A stretch of 35,148 nt of DNA from DATLNF01 sp046590575 (GTDB taxonomy: Bacteria > Actinomycetota > Actinomycetes > BP-191): contig JBKJUS010000074.1 of assembly GCA_046590575.1 (NCBI GenBank), forward strand, positions 1-35,148, in the 5' to 3' direction. This document shows positions 24,308-31,946 of this stretch, piece by piece (position 1 is the stretch's first letter; the number at the start of each line of letters is the position of its first letter). The translations under genes were made by a program, and so were the position numbers. Under the pieces are notes generated by a model. The model saw only the letters and a program-made list of their open reading frames with translations. It made no database searches and was not told the DNA's origin.

Positions 24308-25495
24308 ATGGGGGAGTCTGTGCCTGTGACCGACGCACCTGAACCCCGTTACCGCCTGGTCCGTGTCGCGGACGGCCGGGTCCTGGGCGGCGTGGCAGCA
24401 GGGCTTGCCGAGCTCACCGGACTCCCGGTGCTCGCCCTGCGCCTGGCCTTCGTCGTGCTTTCGGGGGCGAGCGGGCTGGGCATCGTGGTCTACGCCGTGT
24501 TCTGGGCGTTTTTGCCGCAGGCGGACGGGCGCACCTTTCGCGAGGACCGTCAGTCTCAGGGTGTGCTGCTCGGTCTGCTCGGTCTGGCAGTGGTCGCCTT
24601 GGCGATCTTCGTGCCGCTCGGCCTGCTCCCTGGCAGCGCCACTACCGCCCCGGTGCTGGTCTCGGTGGCCGGGGTAGCCCTCGTCTGGCAGCAGGCAGAC
24701 GTCGCTCAGCGCCAACGCTGGCGGGCGTCGGCGACCAGCGGTCGTGGCGCTGCGTGGCGGTTGGGCCTTGGCGCTGCGTTGTTGATCGCTGGGTTGGTGG
24801 GCTTCCTCGCCAGCCGCGGACAGCTGGCCGTGGCGCGGGCTGGCCTTCTGTCGACAGTGGTCGTGGTCGTCGGCCTCGGCCTGCTCTCTTCACCGTGGTG
24901 GTTCGCGATGGCGACCGATCTCCGGGAGGAGCGACGCGAGCGGATCCGGTCGCAAGAGCGGGCCGAGGTTGCGGCACATCTGCACGACTCTGTGCTGCAG
25001 ACCCTCACCCTGATCCAGAAGGCGGCCGCCGAGCCGGCGGAGGTGCAGCGCCTGGCACGCAGTCAGGAGCGGGAGCTCCGCGGCTGGCTCTACGCCGGAC
25101 GGTCCGCCGACGGATCGTTGGCGGTGGCGCTCGATGCATTGGCAGCGGAAGTGGAGGAAACCCATCGGGTGCCGGTGGAGGTGGTCACCGTGGGCGACGT
25201 CGAGCTCGACGAGCGGCTGACCGCGCTGGTGGCCGCGACCAGAGAGGCCGTCGTCAACGCGGCGCGACACTCAGGCGCACGGTCGGTCGACGTCTACGCC
25301 GAAGTGGAGCCCGGTCGGGTCAGCGTGTTTGTGCGGGACCGCGGAGCCGGCTTCGATGTCGATGCGGTGCCAGCTGACCGACATGGACTGACCGGGTCGG
25401 TGCACGGCCGGATGGCCCGGCACGGCGGCACCGCCGTGGTGCGGTCGGCACCCGGGGAAGGCACTGAAGTGCGGTTGGAGCTGCTCCGTGGCTGA
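24308..25495 (+). CDS. PspC-domain sensor histidine kinase (NarL/LiaS type)
   Basis: 395 residues. N-terminal PspC domain about 15–72 (RLVRVADGRVLGGVAAGLAE, GIVVYAVFWAFLP), then several membrane helices to about 200 (VLLGLLGLAVVALAIFVPLGLL, APVLVSVAGVALVW, LGLGAALLIAGLVGFLAS, LLSTVVVVVGLGLL). HisKA_3 has phospho-acceptor His226 (HLHDSVLQTLTLIQ). HATPase_c has N-box Asn317 (REAVVNAARHSG), DRGAGFD (G1, Asp344) and GLTGSVHGRMARHGG. Membrane-bound kinase of the envelope-stress family with a three-helix-like LiaF partner next door. GTG 24326, nine bases after GGGGAG, is an alternative start giving MTDAPEPRYRL. It overlaps the regulator gene by 8 bases. Confidence 0.92.
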   Translation: MGESVPVTDAPEPRYRLVRVADGRVLGGVAAGLAELTGLPVLALRLAFVVLSGASGLGIVVYAVFWAFLPQADGRTFREDRQSQGVLLGLLGLAVVALAIFVPLGLLPGSATTAPVLVSVAGVALVWQQADVAQRQRWRASATSGRGAAWRLGLGAALLIAGLVGFLASRGQLAVARAGLLSTVVVVVGLGLLSSPWWFAMATDLREERRERIRSQERAEVAAHLHDSVLQTLTLIQKAAAEPAEVQRLARSQERELRGWLYAGRSADGSLAVALDALAAEVEETHRVPVEVVTVGDVELDERLTALVAATREAVVNAARHSGARSVDVYAEVEPGRVSVFVRDRGAGFDVDAVPADRHGLTGSVHGRMARHGGTAVVRSAPGEGTEVRLELLRG

Positions 25496-26120
25496 TCGGG
25501 TCCGGGTCGTTTTGGTGGACGACCACCGGCTCTTCCGAGCCGGGGTCCGCGCCGAGATCGGCGATCTCGTGGATGTGGTGGGCGAGGCGGCGACGGTCGC
25601 CGAGGCGATCGTCGTGATCTCCCGCGAGCAGCCACAGGTCGTCCTTCTCGACGTTCACATGCCCGACGGGGGCGGGCAAGCAGTCATCGCGGGCGTCGGC
25701 GGCGGCAACGTCCGATTCTTGGCACTGTCCGTGTCGGATGCCGCCGAGGATGTGATCGCCGTGATCCGGGCCGGCGCGTCTGGGTACGTCACGAAATCCA
25801 TCGGCGCGGAGGAGCTGGCCGACGCCGTGCGGCGGGTGGCCGACGGAGATGCGGTGTTCTCGCCCCGATTGGCCGGCTTCGTGCTCGACGCCTTCCGGTC
25901 GGAGGCACCTGTTGCGGACGAGGAGCTGGACCGGCTCACGGCGCGCGAGCGCGAAGTGCTGCGGCTGCTTGCTCGCGGCTACGCGTACAAAGAGATCGCT
26001 GCGGAGCTGTTCATCTCCCTCAAGACCGTGGAGACGCACGCCTCGGCGGTGCTGCGGAAGCTCCAGCTGTCCAACCGCCGAGAGCTGACCAGGTGGGCCG
26101 AGGGCCGCTCGCTCGACTGA
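25488..26120 (+). CDS. LuxR/NarL-type response regulator, partner of the PspC-domain kinase
   Basis: 210 residues. Receiver domain: Asp11/Asp12, phospho-acceptor Asp55 (VVLLDVHMPDGGG), Ser81 at the Thr position and Lys103 (YVTKS). LuxR-type DNA-binding domain at about 145–205 (LTAREREVLRLLARGYAYKE, LFISLKTVETHASAVLRKLQ). The GTG start overlaps the kinase stop in GTGGCTGA, so the two are translated together. It probably controls the divergent promoter region with the 17-base palindrome, giving a LiaFSR-like envelope-stress circuit. Confidence 0.92.
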   Translation: MADRVRVVLVDDHRLFRAGVRAEIGDLVDVVGEAATVAEAIVVISREQPQVVLLDVHMPDGGGQAVIAGVGGGNVRFLALSVSDAAEDVIAVIRAGASGYVTKSIGAEELADAVRRVADGDAVFSPRLAGFVLDAFRSEAPVADEELDRLTAREREVLRLLARGYAYKEIAAELFISLKTVETHASAVLRKLQLSNRRELTRWAEGRSLD

Positions 26121-26130
26121 GCGACGTCAC

Positions 26131-26157
26131 CTCGCCCGGCCTCGTTCGTTGGGCGAG
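26131..26157 (+). terminator. Terminator-like hairpin after the response-regulator gene
   Basis: CTCGCCC (26131–26137) pairs perfectly with GGGCGAG (26151–26157) around a 13-base loop, 11 bases after the stop. No T-run. Confidence 0.5.
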
Positions 26158-26170
26158 CAGGACCAGCAGG

Positions 26171-26199
26171 TTCTGACGGCGAATCAACCGCCGTACACG
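26171..26199 (+). promoter_or_regulatory. Candidate promoter of the secreted-protein genes, with an internal palindrome
   Basis: -35-like TTCTGA (26171–26176), 17-base spacer, -10-like TACACG (26194–26199). An inverted repeat ACGGCG–AATCAAC–CGCCGT (26176–26194) fills the spacer and could be an operator. The -10 is a poor match, so confidence is low. Confidence 0.35.
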
Positions 26200-26221
26200 T
26201 TTCCTGGAGAAGGGTCCCACC

Positions 26222-26680
26222 GTGCACCTCCGTCGTCTCGCCTTCATCGCCGCAGCCGGTGTCGCGTTTGCCGTGACTGTTCCGGCGAGTGCCGCCCCCA
26301 AGCCGCAGACCGAGACCTACACGGTGACTGCCCCCGTGCCCTTCCCGGTCAACACCTCCGTCCCGACCTACGACGGATGCTGGCAGGGTCAGGAGACGCT
26401 GACCAAGAACACCAAGCCGCTGACCTTCACGACCGCGGGGACCTTCACCGCCGAGCTCACTTACCTGGGTGACTGGGACCTTTACCTCTTCGACTCGAAG
26501 GGCGCCAAGGCGGCCGCGGCGGAGACCGCCGAAGAAGGCAACGCCGCTGTGATGCCTGGCAAGGAGAAGATCGCGTTCAAGAAGATCAAGCCGGGCGCCA
26601 AGTACACCCTCGTGGTCTGCAACTGGCTCGGCCAGCGCGAAGCGAAGGTCACCTACACCTTCGTTCCCAAGGGGAAGTAG
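26222..26680 (+). CDS. Small secreted protein, beta-rich, function unknown
   Basis: 152 residues. Signal peptide LRRLAFIAAAGVAFAVTVPASA, cleaved after residue 24. The mature part has Cys53 (GCWQG) and Cys133 (VVCNW), able to form one disulfide. The pattern FTAELTYLGDWDLYLFDSKG … KKIKPGAKYTLVVCNW … AKVTYTF resembles the small beta-sandwich PPC (pre-peptidase C-terminal) domains, but no peptidase is attached. GTG 26222 has GGAGAAGG upstream. The next gene starts 5 bases after its stop; the three genes 26222–27877 look like one operon of exported proteins. Confidence 0.75.
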   Translation: MHLRRLAFIAAAGVAFAVTVPASAAPKPQTETYTVTAPVPFPVNTSVPTYDGCWQGQETLTKNTKPLTFTTAGTFTAELTYLGDWDLYLFDSKGAKAAAAETAEEGNAAVMPGKEKIAFKKIKPGAKYTLVVCNWLGQREAKVTYTFVPKGK

Positions 26681-26685
26681 CCGTC

Positions 26686-27261
26686 ATGCGGATCCGCTTG
26701 CTCATATCTGCCGCGGTCGCCGCCTCGCTCAGCCTCGTAGCTGCGAGCCAGGCTGCGCCCCCGGCCCCGCAGATCGTCGACGTCAAGGGCGACGCGAAGG
26801 GCGCACAGTCCGGCACCGACATCCACTCAGTGCTCTTCGCCAAGATCGCGGGCGGATTCACCGTCACGCTCACGCTGGGTGCTCCGGCCGTGCGGCAGCC
26901 CGGTGTGCTCTACCGCGTCTACGGCGCGCAGAGCGCGTGCGGGACGTTCCAGATGTCCTCTGCCGCGACGGTGGCACTCACCGAGCAGAACCAGGTCTAC
27001 ATGTCCTGTGGCACCGAGAAGTCGACCGACGGCAGCGGGTTCTTCACGATCGTCAACGTCACTCCGAAGACAGTGGGTAGCACGCTGGTCTGGACCTTCA
27101 AGACCAAGGGCCTGCCGAAGGAGATGCGGGCCGGAACGATGTCCGAGCTCGAGGCGTTCGTGACCATCGCCGATCCGATCACCGGCATCTTCAACACCGC
27201 CGACTTCGTGGCGGAGTCCGCTTTTGACCACGCCGTAGGCACCGCCACGTTCAAGTATTAG
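26686..27261 (+). CDS. Small secreted protein, related to the gene at 27296
   Basis: 191 residues. Signal peptide RIRLLISAAVAASLSLVAASQA, cleaved near residue 23. The mature start QIVDVKGDAKGAQSGTDIHS followed by AKIAGGFTVTLTLG matches a pattern seen in the next gene (DATGD…GLDITRA…AKVGKTLAVTIGV) and in carbohydrate- or metal-binding beta-sandwiches of DOMON/CBM9-like type. Cys85 and Cys108 may pair. ATG 26686 uses the GGGGAAG at the end of the previous gene, indicating tight coupling. Function unknown. Confidence 0.75.
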   Translation: MRIRLLISAAVAASLSLVAASQAAPPAPQIVDVKGDAKGAQSGTDIHSVLFAKIAGGFTVTLTLGAPAVRQPGVLYRVYGAQSACGTFQMSSAATVALTEQNQVYMSCGTEKSTDGSGFFTIVNVTPKTVGSTLVWTFKTKGLPKEMRAGTMSELEAFVTIADPITGIFNTADFVAESAFDHAVGTATFKY

Positions 27262-27295
27262 CCGAGTTTGCCCCGGCCGGTCCAGGAGAACGTCG

Positions 27296-27877
27296 ATGAG
27301 TCGCCGAGCAGCCTGTCTCATCGCGCTGGTCGCGACGTGGGGCGTGTTCGGGACAGCCGCCGAGGCGGCGCCGAAGCTCCCGTTCTGTCCCGTGGTCGAG
27401 GACGCGACAGGCGACACGGATGACTCCGGGCTCGACATCACCCGCGCCACCTACGCGAAGGTCGGCAAGACGCTTGCGGTCACGATCGGCGTGGAGCGGC
27501 TCCCCGCCTTTGCTAATACGGCCCCTGGCGACCAGTTCGACGCCCTCTTCACCGCCTCCGGCAAGAAGGTCCAGGTCTTCAGCAAGCGCAGCCGTACCGG
27601 CGCCCTAGAGGGCACGCAGTTCTTCCAGAAGGGGCTGCGGGTGGACAACGTCTTCATCTCTGACGTCGGCATCGACGCGAAGTACGACCTGGGCGCAAGC
27701 ACCGTGACGATCTCGATCACCCTCGGCGCGCTCAGTGCTGGCGTCGGTAAACCGGTCGACGGGTCGGTGATCGGTGCCCTCGGCGCAGCCTCCTTGCGCG
27801 GACTCGTCGCGCGCACCCTGCCCGCCGACAGCGCCGAGAGCACCAAGACGTTCAGGGTGGCTCCCTGCAGGGCCTGA
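27296..27877 (+). CDS. Small secreted protein, likely paralogue of the gene at 26686
   Basis: 193 residues. Signal peptide RRAACLIALVATWGVFGTAAEA, cleaved near residue 24. Mature domain: VVEDATGDTDDSGLDITRATYAKVGKTLAVTIGV then a second half with VSITLG-like beta strands (STVTISITLGALSAG). Cys31 and Cys191 lie at the two ends and could join them. ATG 27296 follows CAGGAGAA. It shares the Asp-x-x-Gly-Asp and Asp-Ile layout with the upstream gene, so the two probably arose by duplication. Function unknown. Confidence 0.75.
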   Translation: MSRRAACLIALVATWGVFGTAAEAAPKLPFCPVVEDATGDTDDSGLDITRATYAKVGKTLAVTIGVERLPAFANTAPGDQFDALFTASGKKVQVFSKRSRTGALEGTQFFQKGLRVDNVFISDVGIDAKYDLGASTVTISITLGALSAGVGKPVDGSVIGALGAASLRGLVARTLPADSAESTKTFRVAPCRA

Positions 27878-27936
27878 CACTCAACATCGGTCGTGACCAG
27901 CAGTCCCGCGGGTCCGGAGACTGTCAGACCTCGGCC

Positions 27937-27942
27937 TAGACT
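27937..27942 (+). promoter_or_regulatory. Candidate pcrA -10 element, near-leaderless start
   Basis: TAGACT ends 10 bases before the pcrA ATG (27953), and no clear ribosome binding site lies between. A leader of only a few bases is likely if this is the -10. No convincing -35. Confidence 0.35.
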
Positions 27943-27952
27943 TGGGCTGGTC

Positions 27953-30223
27953 ATGACCACCCTCTCCGACGACTCCGACGACCCGGCATACGCCGGTCTG
28001 GTGACTCGCGCGGAGCGTTCGGAGCGCCTGCTGGATGGCCTCAACCCGCAGCAGCGCGCGGCCGTCGTGCACACCGGCGGACCATTGCTGATCGTCGCCG
28101 GCGCCGGCTCGGGCAAGACCAAGGTGCTGACCCAGCGGATCGCGTACCTCCTGGCGGAGCGCCGCGTGGAGACCGGTGAGATCATCGCCATCACCTTCAC
28201 GAACAAGGCGGCGGGCGAGATGAAGGAGCGAGTCGCCTCCCTTGTCGGCCGCCGGGCCAAGGCGATGTGGGTGTCCACCTTTCACGCGGCCTGCGTGCGC
28301 ATCCTGCGAGCAGAGGGGAAGCGACTGGGTTACACCAGCACGTTCACCATCTACGACCAGGGCGACTCCCTGCGACTGATGACGATGTGCGTGCGCGATC
28401 TTGACCTCGACCCCAAACGGTTCACCCCGCGGGCGATGGCGGCGAAGGTGAGCAACCTCAAGAACGAGCTCGTCGACTTCCAGAGCGCCGGAGACCGTGC
28501 GTCCAACGAGCAGGAGCGGATCCTGGCCGAGGTCTACACGCTCTATCAGCGACGGCTGCGCGAGGCCAACGCGATGGACTTCGACGACCTGATCTCGACG
28601 ACCGTCGATGTGCTGCGGCTCTTCCCCGCCGTAGCTGAGCATTACCGGCGTCGCTTCCGCCATGTCCTCGTCGACGAGTACCAGGACACCAACCATGCGC
28701 AGTACGCCCTGGTGCGCGAGCTCGTCGGCCCGGGCGATGTCGCATTGCCGCCCGGCGAGCTGTGCGTCGTCGGCGATGCCGACCAGTCCATCTACGCCTT
28801 TCGGGGCGCAAGCATTCGTAACATCCTGGCGTTCGAAGAGGACTACCCGGATGCGACCGTCGTACTGCTCGAGCAGAACTACCGCTCGACCCAGACGATC
28901 CTGTCGGCGGCCAATGCCGTCATCTCGCGCAACCCCGGACGCACGCCAAAGAACCTCTGGAGCGAGGCCGGCGCGGGAGAGAAGATCGTCGGCTACGTCG
29001 CCGAGAACGAGCACGACGAGGCGGCCTTCGTCGCGCAGGAAGTCGACCGGCTCGCCGACGACCACGGCGTGAGCGCCGGTGACACCGCGGTCTTCTACCG
29101 GACCAACCCGCAGAGCCGGGTCTTCGAGGAGGTCTTCGTCCGGGTCGGGCTGCCCTACCGGGTCGTCGGCGGGGTGCGCTTCTACGAGCGCAAGGAGGTC
29201 CGTGACTCCCTCGCCTACCTTCGGGTCATTGCCAACCCGGCAGACACCGTGTCGTTACGTCGGATCCTCAACGTGCCCCGTCGCAAGATCGGCGACAAGG
29301 CGCAGGAGTGCCTCGAGGCCCTCGCGGCGCGCGAGCGAATCCCGTTCTGGCAGGCAGTGGAGCAGGCCGCCGACGCTCCGGCCATCGGAGCCCAGGCGAT
29401 GAAGTCGTGCCTGGAGTTCGCCGCCCTGCTCACCGACCTGCGGGCTGAGGCGGACGCCGGCGCTGCACCGTCCGCGATCCTCGAGAAGGTGTGGGAGCGG
29501 ACTGGCTACCTCGCCGAGCTCGAGGCCGACGACTCCATCGAGGGTCAGGGCCGGGTCGAGAACTGCCAGGAGCTGCTCGGGGTGGCGCGGGAGTTCGAGG
29601 AGCGACTGCCCGACGACGGGCTCGCCTCCTTCCTCGAGCAGGTCTCACTGGTGGCCGACGTCGATGTACTTACCGGTGATGTCGGCGTCGTGACGCTGAT
29701 GACGCTGCACAACGCGAAGGGCTTGGAGTTCCCCGTCGTCTTCCTCACTGGTCTCGAGGACGGCGTCTTCCCGCACATCCGCGCGCTCGGCGACAACTCC
29801 GAGCTCGAGGAGGAGCGACGACTGGCGTACGTCGGCATCACGCGGGCGCGCGAGCGGCTCTACCTGTCGAGGGCGCAGGTGCGCTTCATGTGGGGGCAGA
29901 CGTCGTACAACCCGCCGTCGCGGTTCCTCGACGAGATCCCGGCCGCGCTCACCGAGTGGACCGGCCGGGCGGAGCCGGCGATGGCCACGGTGGCCCGCAC
30001 GCTGTCTTCGGGAGGCGGACGCCCGGGGGCGAAGCCCGGGGTGGGGCTGCGGCCGGTGATCGGCGTTGCTCCGGGGGACCGGGTGAGCCACGACTCGTTC
30101 GGACTCGGCGTAGTGGTCGCGACGGCTGGCACCGGGGACTCGGCTGAAGCCACCGTCAACTTCGGCGGCGAGGTCGGCACCAAGCGCCTGCTGCTGCGCT
30201 ACGCCCCCGTCGAGAAGCTCTAG
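27953..30223 (+). CDS. pcrA: ATP-dependent DNA helicase PcrA/UvrD (superfamily 1)
   Basis: 756 residues from ATG 27953. Helicase motifs: Q-motif LNPQQRAAVVHTGGP, Walker A GAGSGKT (50–56), Ia ITFTNKAAGEMKERV, Walker B VDEYQDTN, III GDADQSIYAFRGA, IV EQNYRST, V LMTLHNAKGLEFPVVFLTGLEDG and VI EEERRLAYVGITRARERLYL. The tail ends with a PcrA-type C-terminal segment (RVSHDSFGLGVVVATAG…KRLLLRYAPVEKL) that in relatives contacts RNA polymerase. Unwinds 3′ to 5′ in nucleotide excision repair and removes proteins from DNA. The in-frame start at 27893 lies upstream of the likely -10 and is less likely. Confidence 0.95.
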   Translation: MTTLSDDSDDPAYAGLVTRAERSERLLDGLNPQQRAAVVHTGGPLLIVAGAGSGKTKVLTQRIAYLLAERRVETGEIIAITFTNKAAGEMKERVASLVGRRAKAMWVSTFHAACVRILRAEGKRLGYTSTFTIYDQGDSLRLMTMCVRDLDLDPKRFTPRAMAAKVSNLKNELVDFQSAGDRASNEQERILAEVYTLYQRRLREANAMDFDDLISTTVDVLRLFPAVAEHYRRRFRHVLVDEYQDTNHAQYALVRELVGPGDVALPPGELCVVGDADQSIYAFRGASIRNILAFEEDYPDATVVLLEQNYRSTQTILSAANAVISRNPGRTPKNLWSEAGAGEKIVGYVAENEHDEAAFVAQEVDRLADDHGVSAGDTAVFYRTNPQSRVFEEVFVRVGLPYRVVGGVRFYERKEVRDSLAYLRVIANPADTVSLRRILNVPRRKIGDKAQECLEALAARERIPFWQAVEQAADAPAIGAQAMKSCLEFAALLTDLRAEADAGAAPSAILEKVWERTGYLAELEADDSIEGQGRVENCQELLGVAREFEERLPDDGLASFLEQVSLVADVDVLTGDVGVVTLMTLHNAKGLEFPVVFLTGLEDGVFPHIRALGDNSELEEERRLAYVGITRARERLYLSRAQVRFMWGQTSYNPPSRFLDEIPAALTEWTGRAEPAMATVARTLSSGGGRPGAKPGVGLRPVIGVAPGDRVSHDSFGLGVVVATAGTGDSAEATVNFGGEVGTKRLLLRYAPVEKL

Positions 30224-30242
30224 GCGAGTAACGTCTGCCGCC

Positions 30243-31028
30243 GTGACTGACACCGTGGCCGGCCTGCTCGCCGGCAAGAAGATCGTTGTGACCGGAGTGC
30301 TCACCGACCGGTCGATTGCCTTCGGTGTCGCCCGGCTGGCGCTCGAGCAGGGCGCCGAGCTGGTGCTCACCTCGCACGGCCGGGCGATGAGCATCACCCA
30401 GCGCATCGCTCGGCGGTTGCCGGGCACCCCCGATGTGCTCGAGCTCGACGTGACGCAGGCTGACCACTTCGCAGCTCTCGCCGCGGAGTTGACGCAGCGG
30501 TGGGGTCGCGTCGACGGCGCGTTGCATGCCGTCGCCTTCGCCCCCGCGTCGTGCCTGTCCGGTGACTTCATGCTCCCGGAGTGGCCGGATGTCGCTACCG
30601 CGCTGGAAATCTCGACGTACTCGCTGAAAGCGCTGGCTGCCGCGATGCTTCCGCTGATGGGCGAGCATGGCGGGTCAATCGTCGGGCTCACATTCGACGC
30701 GACGCTGGCCTGGCCGTCGTACGACTGGATGGGCGTCTCGAAGGCGGCACTGGAGGCGACCTCGCGCTACTTGGCGCGTGACCTCGGGCCGAAAGGTATC
30801 CGGGTCAACCTCGTCGCTGCTGGGCCGCTGCGCACCATGGCGGCGAAGAGCATCTCGGGCTTCGACACGTTCGAGGAGCTGTGGGCGACCCGCGCCCCGC
30901 TGGGTTGGGACGTCGAGGACACCGAGCCGGCCGCGAAGGCATGTGTCGCTCTACTGTCGGACTGGTTTCCGCGGACCACTGGCGAGATCGTGCACGTGGA
31001 CGGTGGCTTCCACGCAGTCGGCGCCTGA
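30243..31028 (+). CDS. fabI: Enoyl-[acyl-carrier-protein] reductase (NADH), FabI/InhA type
   Basis: 261 residues of the SDR fold. Reduces the enoyl-ACP double bond in the last step of each fatty-acid elongation cycle. It has the FabI-type nucleotide-binding loop GVLTDRSIAFGVARLALEQG (not the usual TGxxxGIG), LDVTQADHF, and the active-site set Phe151, Tyr160 and Lys167 (TFDATLAWPSYDWMGVSKAAL), with the spacing found in InhA (149/158/165). The end TGEIVHVDGGFHAVG is typical. GTG start 19 bases after pcrA, with no ribosome binding site; TAACGT (30229–30234) might be a -10, giving a very short leader. Not next to fabG here, unlike mycobacteria. Tail-to-tail with the M23 gene, 6 bases apart. Confidence 0.94.
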   Translation: MTDTVAGLLAGKKIVVTGVLTDRSIAFGVARLALEQGAELVLTSHGRAMSITQRIARRLPGTPDVLELDVTQADHFAALAAELTQRWGRVDGALHAVAFAPASCLSGDFMLPEWPDVATALEISTYSLKALAAAMLPLMGEHGGSIVGLTFDATLAWPSYDWMGVSKAALEATSRYLARDLGPKGIRVNLVAAGPLRTMAAKSISGFDTFEELWATRAPLGWDVEDTEPAAKACVALLSDWFPRTTGEIVHVDGGFHAVGA

Positions 31029-31034
31029 CCCGCT

Positions 31035-31796
31035 TTAGACCCGAACTCCGCGCTTGGCGAGGTAGGGCCGCGGGTTGACCGGTGAGCCACCGATGTGAAC
31101 TTCGAAGTGCAGGTGTGGTCCGGTGGACGATCCGGTGGACCCGACTCGGCCGATGACGTCTCCGGCGGACACCCGCCCGCCCGTCACCACGATCTTCGAC
31201 ATGTGGGAGTACGTCGTGACCACCCCGCCGGCGTGCCGGATCCGGACCTGCTTGCCGTAGCCGCCGTCGTACGCGGCGAAGACGACGACGCCGTCGAAGG
31301 CGGCTCGGACGGGTGAGCCGTGGGGGGCACCGAAGTCGAGGCCCTCATGAAGTCGGCCCCATCGCGAGCCGAATGGCGAGGTCAGCGGTCCGCCGCTGGG
31401 GCGGGTCCATCGGGCGGCGCGCACGACCGGTTTGCGCGCTCTGACGGGCCGGCGCTGCGCGTCGCTGCGCGATGCTCGAGCCGGCGTGCGCGGCGAGAGC
31501 AGGGCAGCGCGGGGCGCAGCGTCCGGCACCGGCTCGCCCAGCAAGGTGGAGACCCGCAGAGAAGTCTTGACGCTGTAGCCCGCCTGGTCGTGCAACCGAG
31601 AGACGACGTGGGCCACGATCGCAGGCGTCGTGGCTGCGACAGCGGATTGAGCGGCCACTTGGTGGCCCACCACTGCGATGGCGCCGGCCAGCAGCACGGG
31701 GCCGGTCAGGCCATGCCCGCCCGGCCGAGCACGGTGGGCCCGGTAGACGCGGCGCACACGGGCGAGAGGCGAATGACGGACGAACAACGACGACAC
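31035..31796 (-). CDS. M23 family metallopeptidase (LytM-type peptidoglycan endopeptidase)
   Basis: 253 residues. Basic N-terminus, one hydrophobic segment (GPVLLAGAIAVVGHQVAAQSAVA, about 32–54) as signal or anchor, and a basic Arg/Ala/Pro linker to about 130. The C-terminal M23 domain (about 135–250) is complete: LHEGLDFG with zinc ligands His150 and Asp154, TYSHMS with His198, and PHLHFEVHIGG with His228 and His230; SPFGSRWG precedes it. Cuts stem-peptide cross-links in the wall, or is a regulator of amidases if inactive, but all ligands are present. GTG at 31796 with GGGGGGA about nine bases upstream. An MtrA-like repeat lies about 100 bases upstream. Confidence 0.92.
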   Translation of the reverse strand: MSSLFVRHSPLARVRRVYRAHRARPGGHGLTGPVLLAGAIAVVGHQVAAQSAVAATTPAIVAHVVSRLHDQAGYSVKTSLRVSTLLGEPVPDAAPRAALLSPRTPARASRSDAQRRPVRARKPVVRAARWTRPSGGPLTSPFGSRWGRLHEGLDFGAPHGSPVRAAFDGVVVFAAYDGGYGKQVRIRHAGGVVTTYSHMSKIVVTGGRVSAGDVIGRVGSTGSSTGPHLHFEVHIGGSPVNPRPYLAKRGVRV

Positions 31797-31825
31797 GCGG
31801 AAGGGTCCCCCCGGTCGGTGACATG

Positions 31826-31839
31826 GCGACGGCCGTCGC
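31826..31839. repeat. 14-base perfect palindrome in the M23 leader
   Basis: GCGACGGCCGTCGC, 30 bases upstream of the M23 start codon. It may form a hairpin in the leader or be an operator. I checked the 150-base region for a c-di-AMP (ydaO-type) riboswitch, often found before wall hydrolases in this phylum, and did not find its conserved blocks. Confidence 0.35.
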
Positions 31840-31898
31840 GGGCGAATGTGGCCCGGGCGGCCGAGTCGGGTCAGATCAGGGTCTGGGGACCTGACGCC

Positions 31899-31914
31899 GT
31901 GACCTAACCGTAAC
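31899..31914. promoter_or_regulatory. MtrA-box-like direct repeat upstream of the M23 peptidase
   Basis: On the plus strand GTGAC-CTAACC-GTAAC (31899–31914): two 5-base units repeating every 11 bases, like the tandem GTAAC/GTCAC units bound by MtrA. It lies 103 bases upstream of the M23 start (minus strand reads GTTAC…GTCAC). MtrAB controls M23 and other wall peptidase genes in corynebacteria. Inference only; a TAAGTT -10-like hexamer lies at 31918–31913 on the minus strand. Confidence 0.3.
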
Positions 31915-31946
31915 TTACTTGGACGTTTGGAGGCAAATGCTCTGGA

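Noticed and set aside
27881..29065. 394-residue minus-strand frame opposite pcrA
   Set aside because: pcrA helicase motifs are complete on the plus strand; the opposing frame is a GC-rich shadow.
31797..31946. c-di-AMP (ydaO-type) riboswitch before the M23 gene
   Set aside because: A GGGGGGACCC stretch looked suggestive but lies directly at the start codon, and the other conserved blocks are missing.
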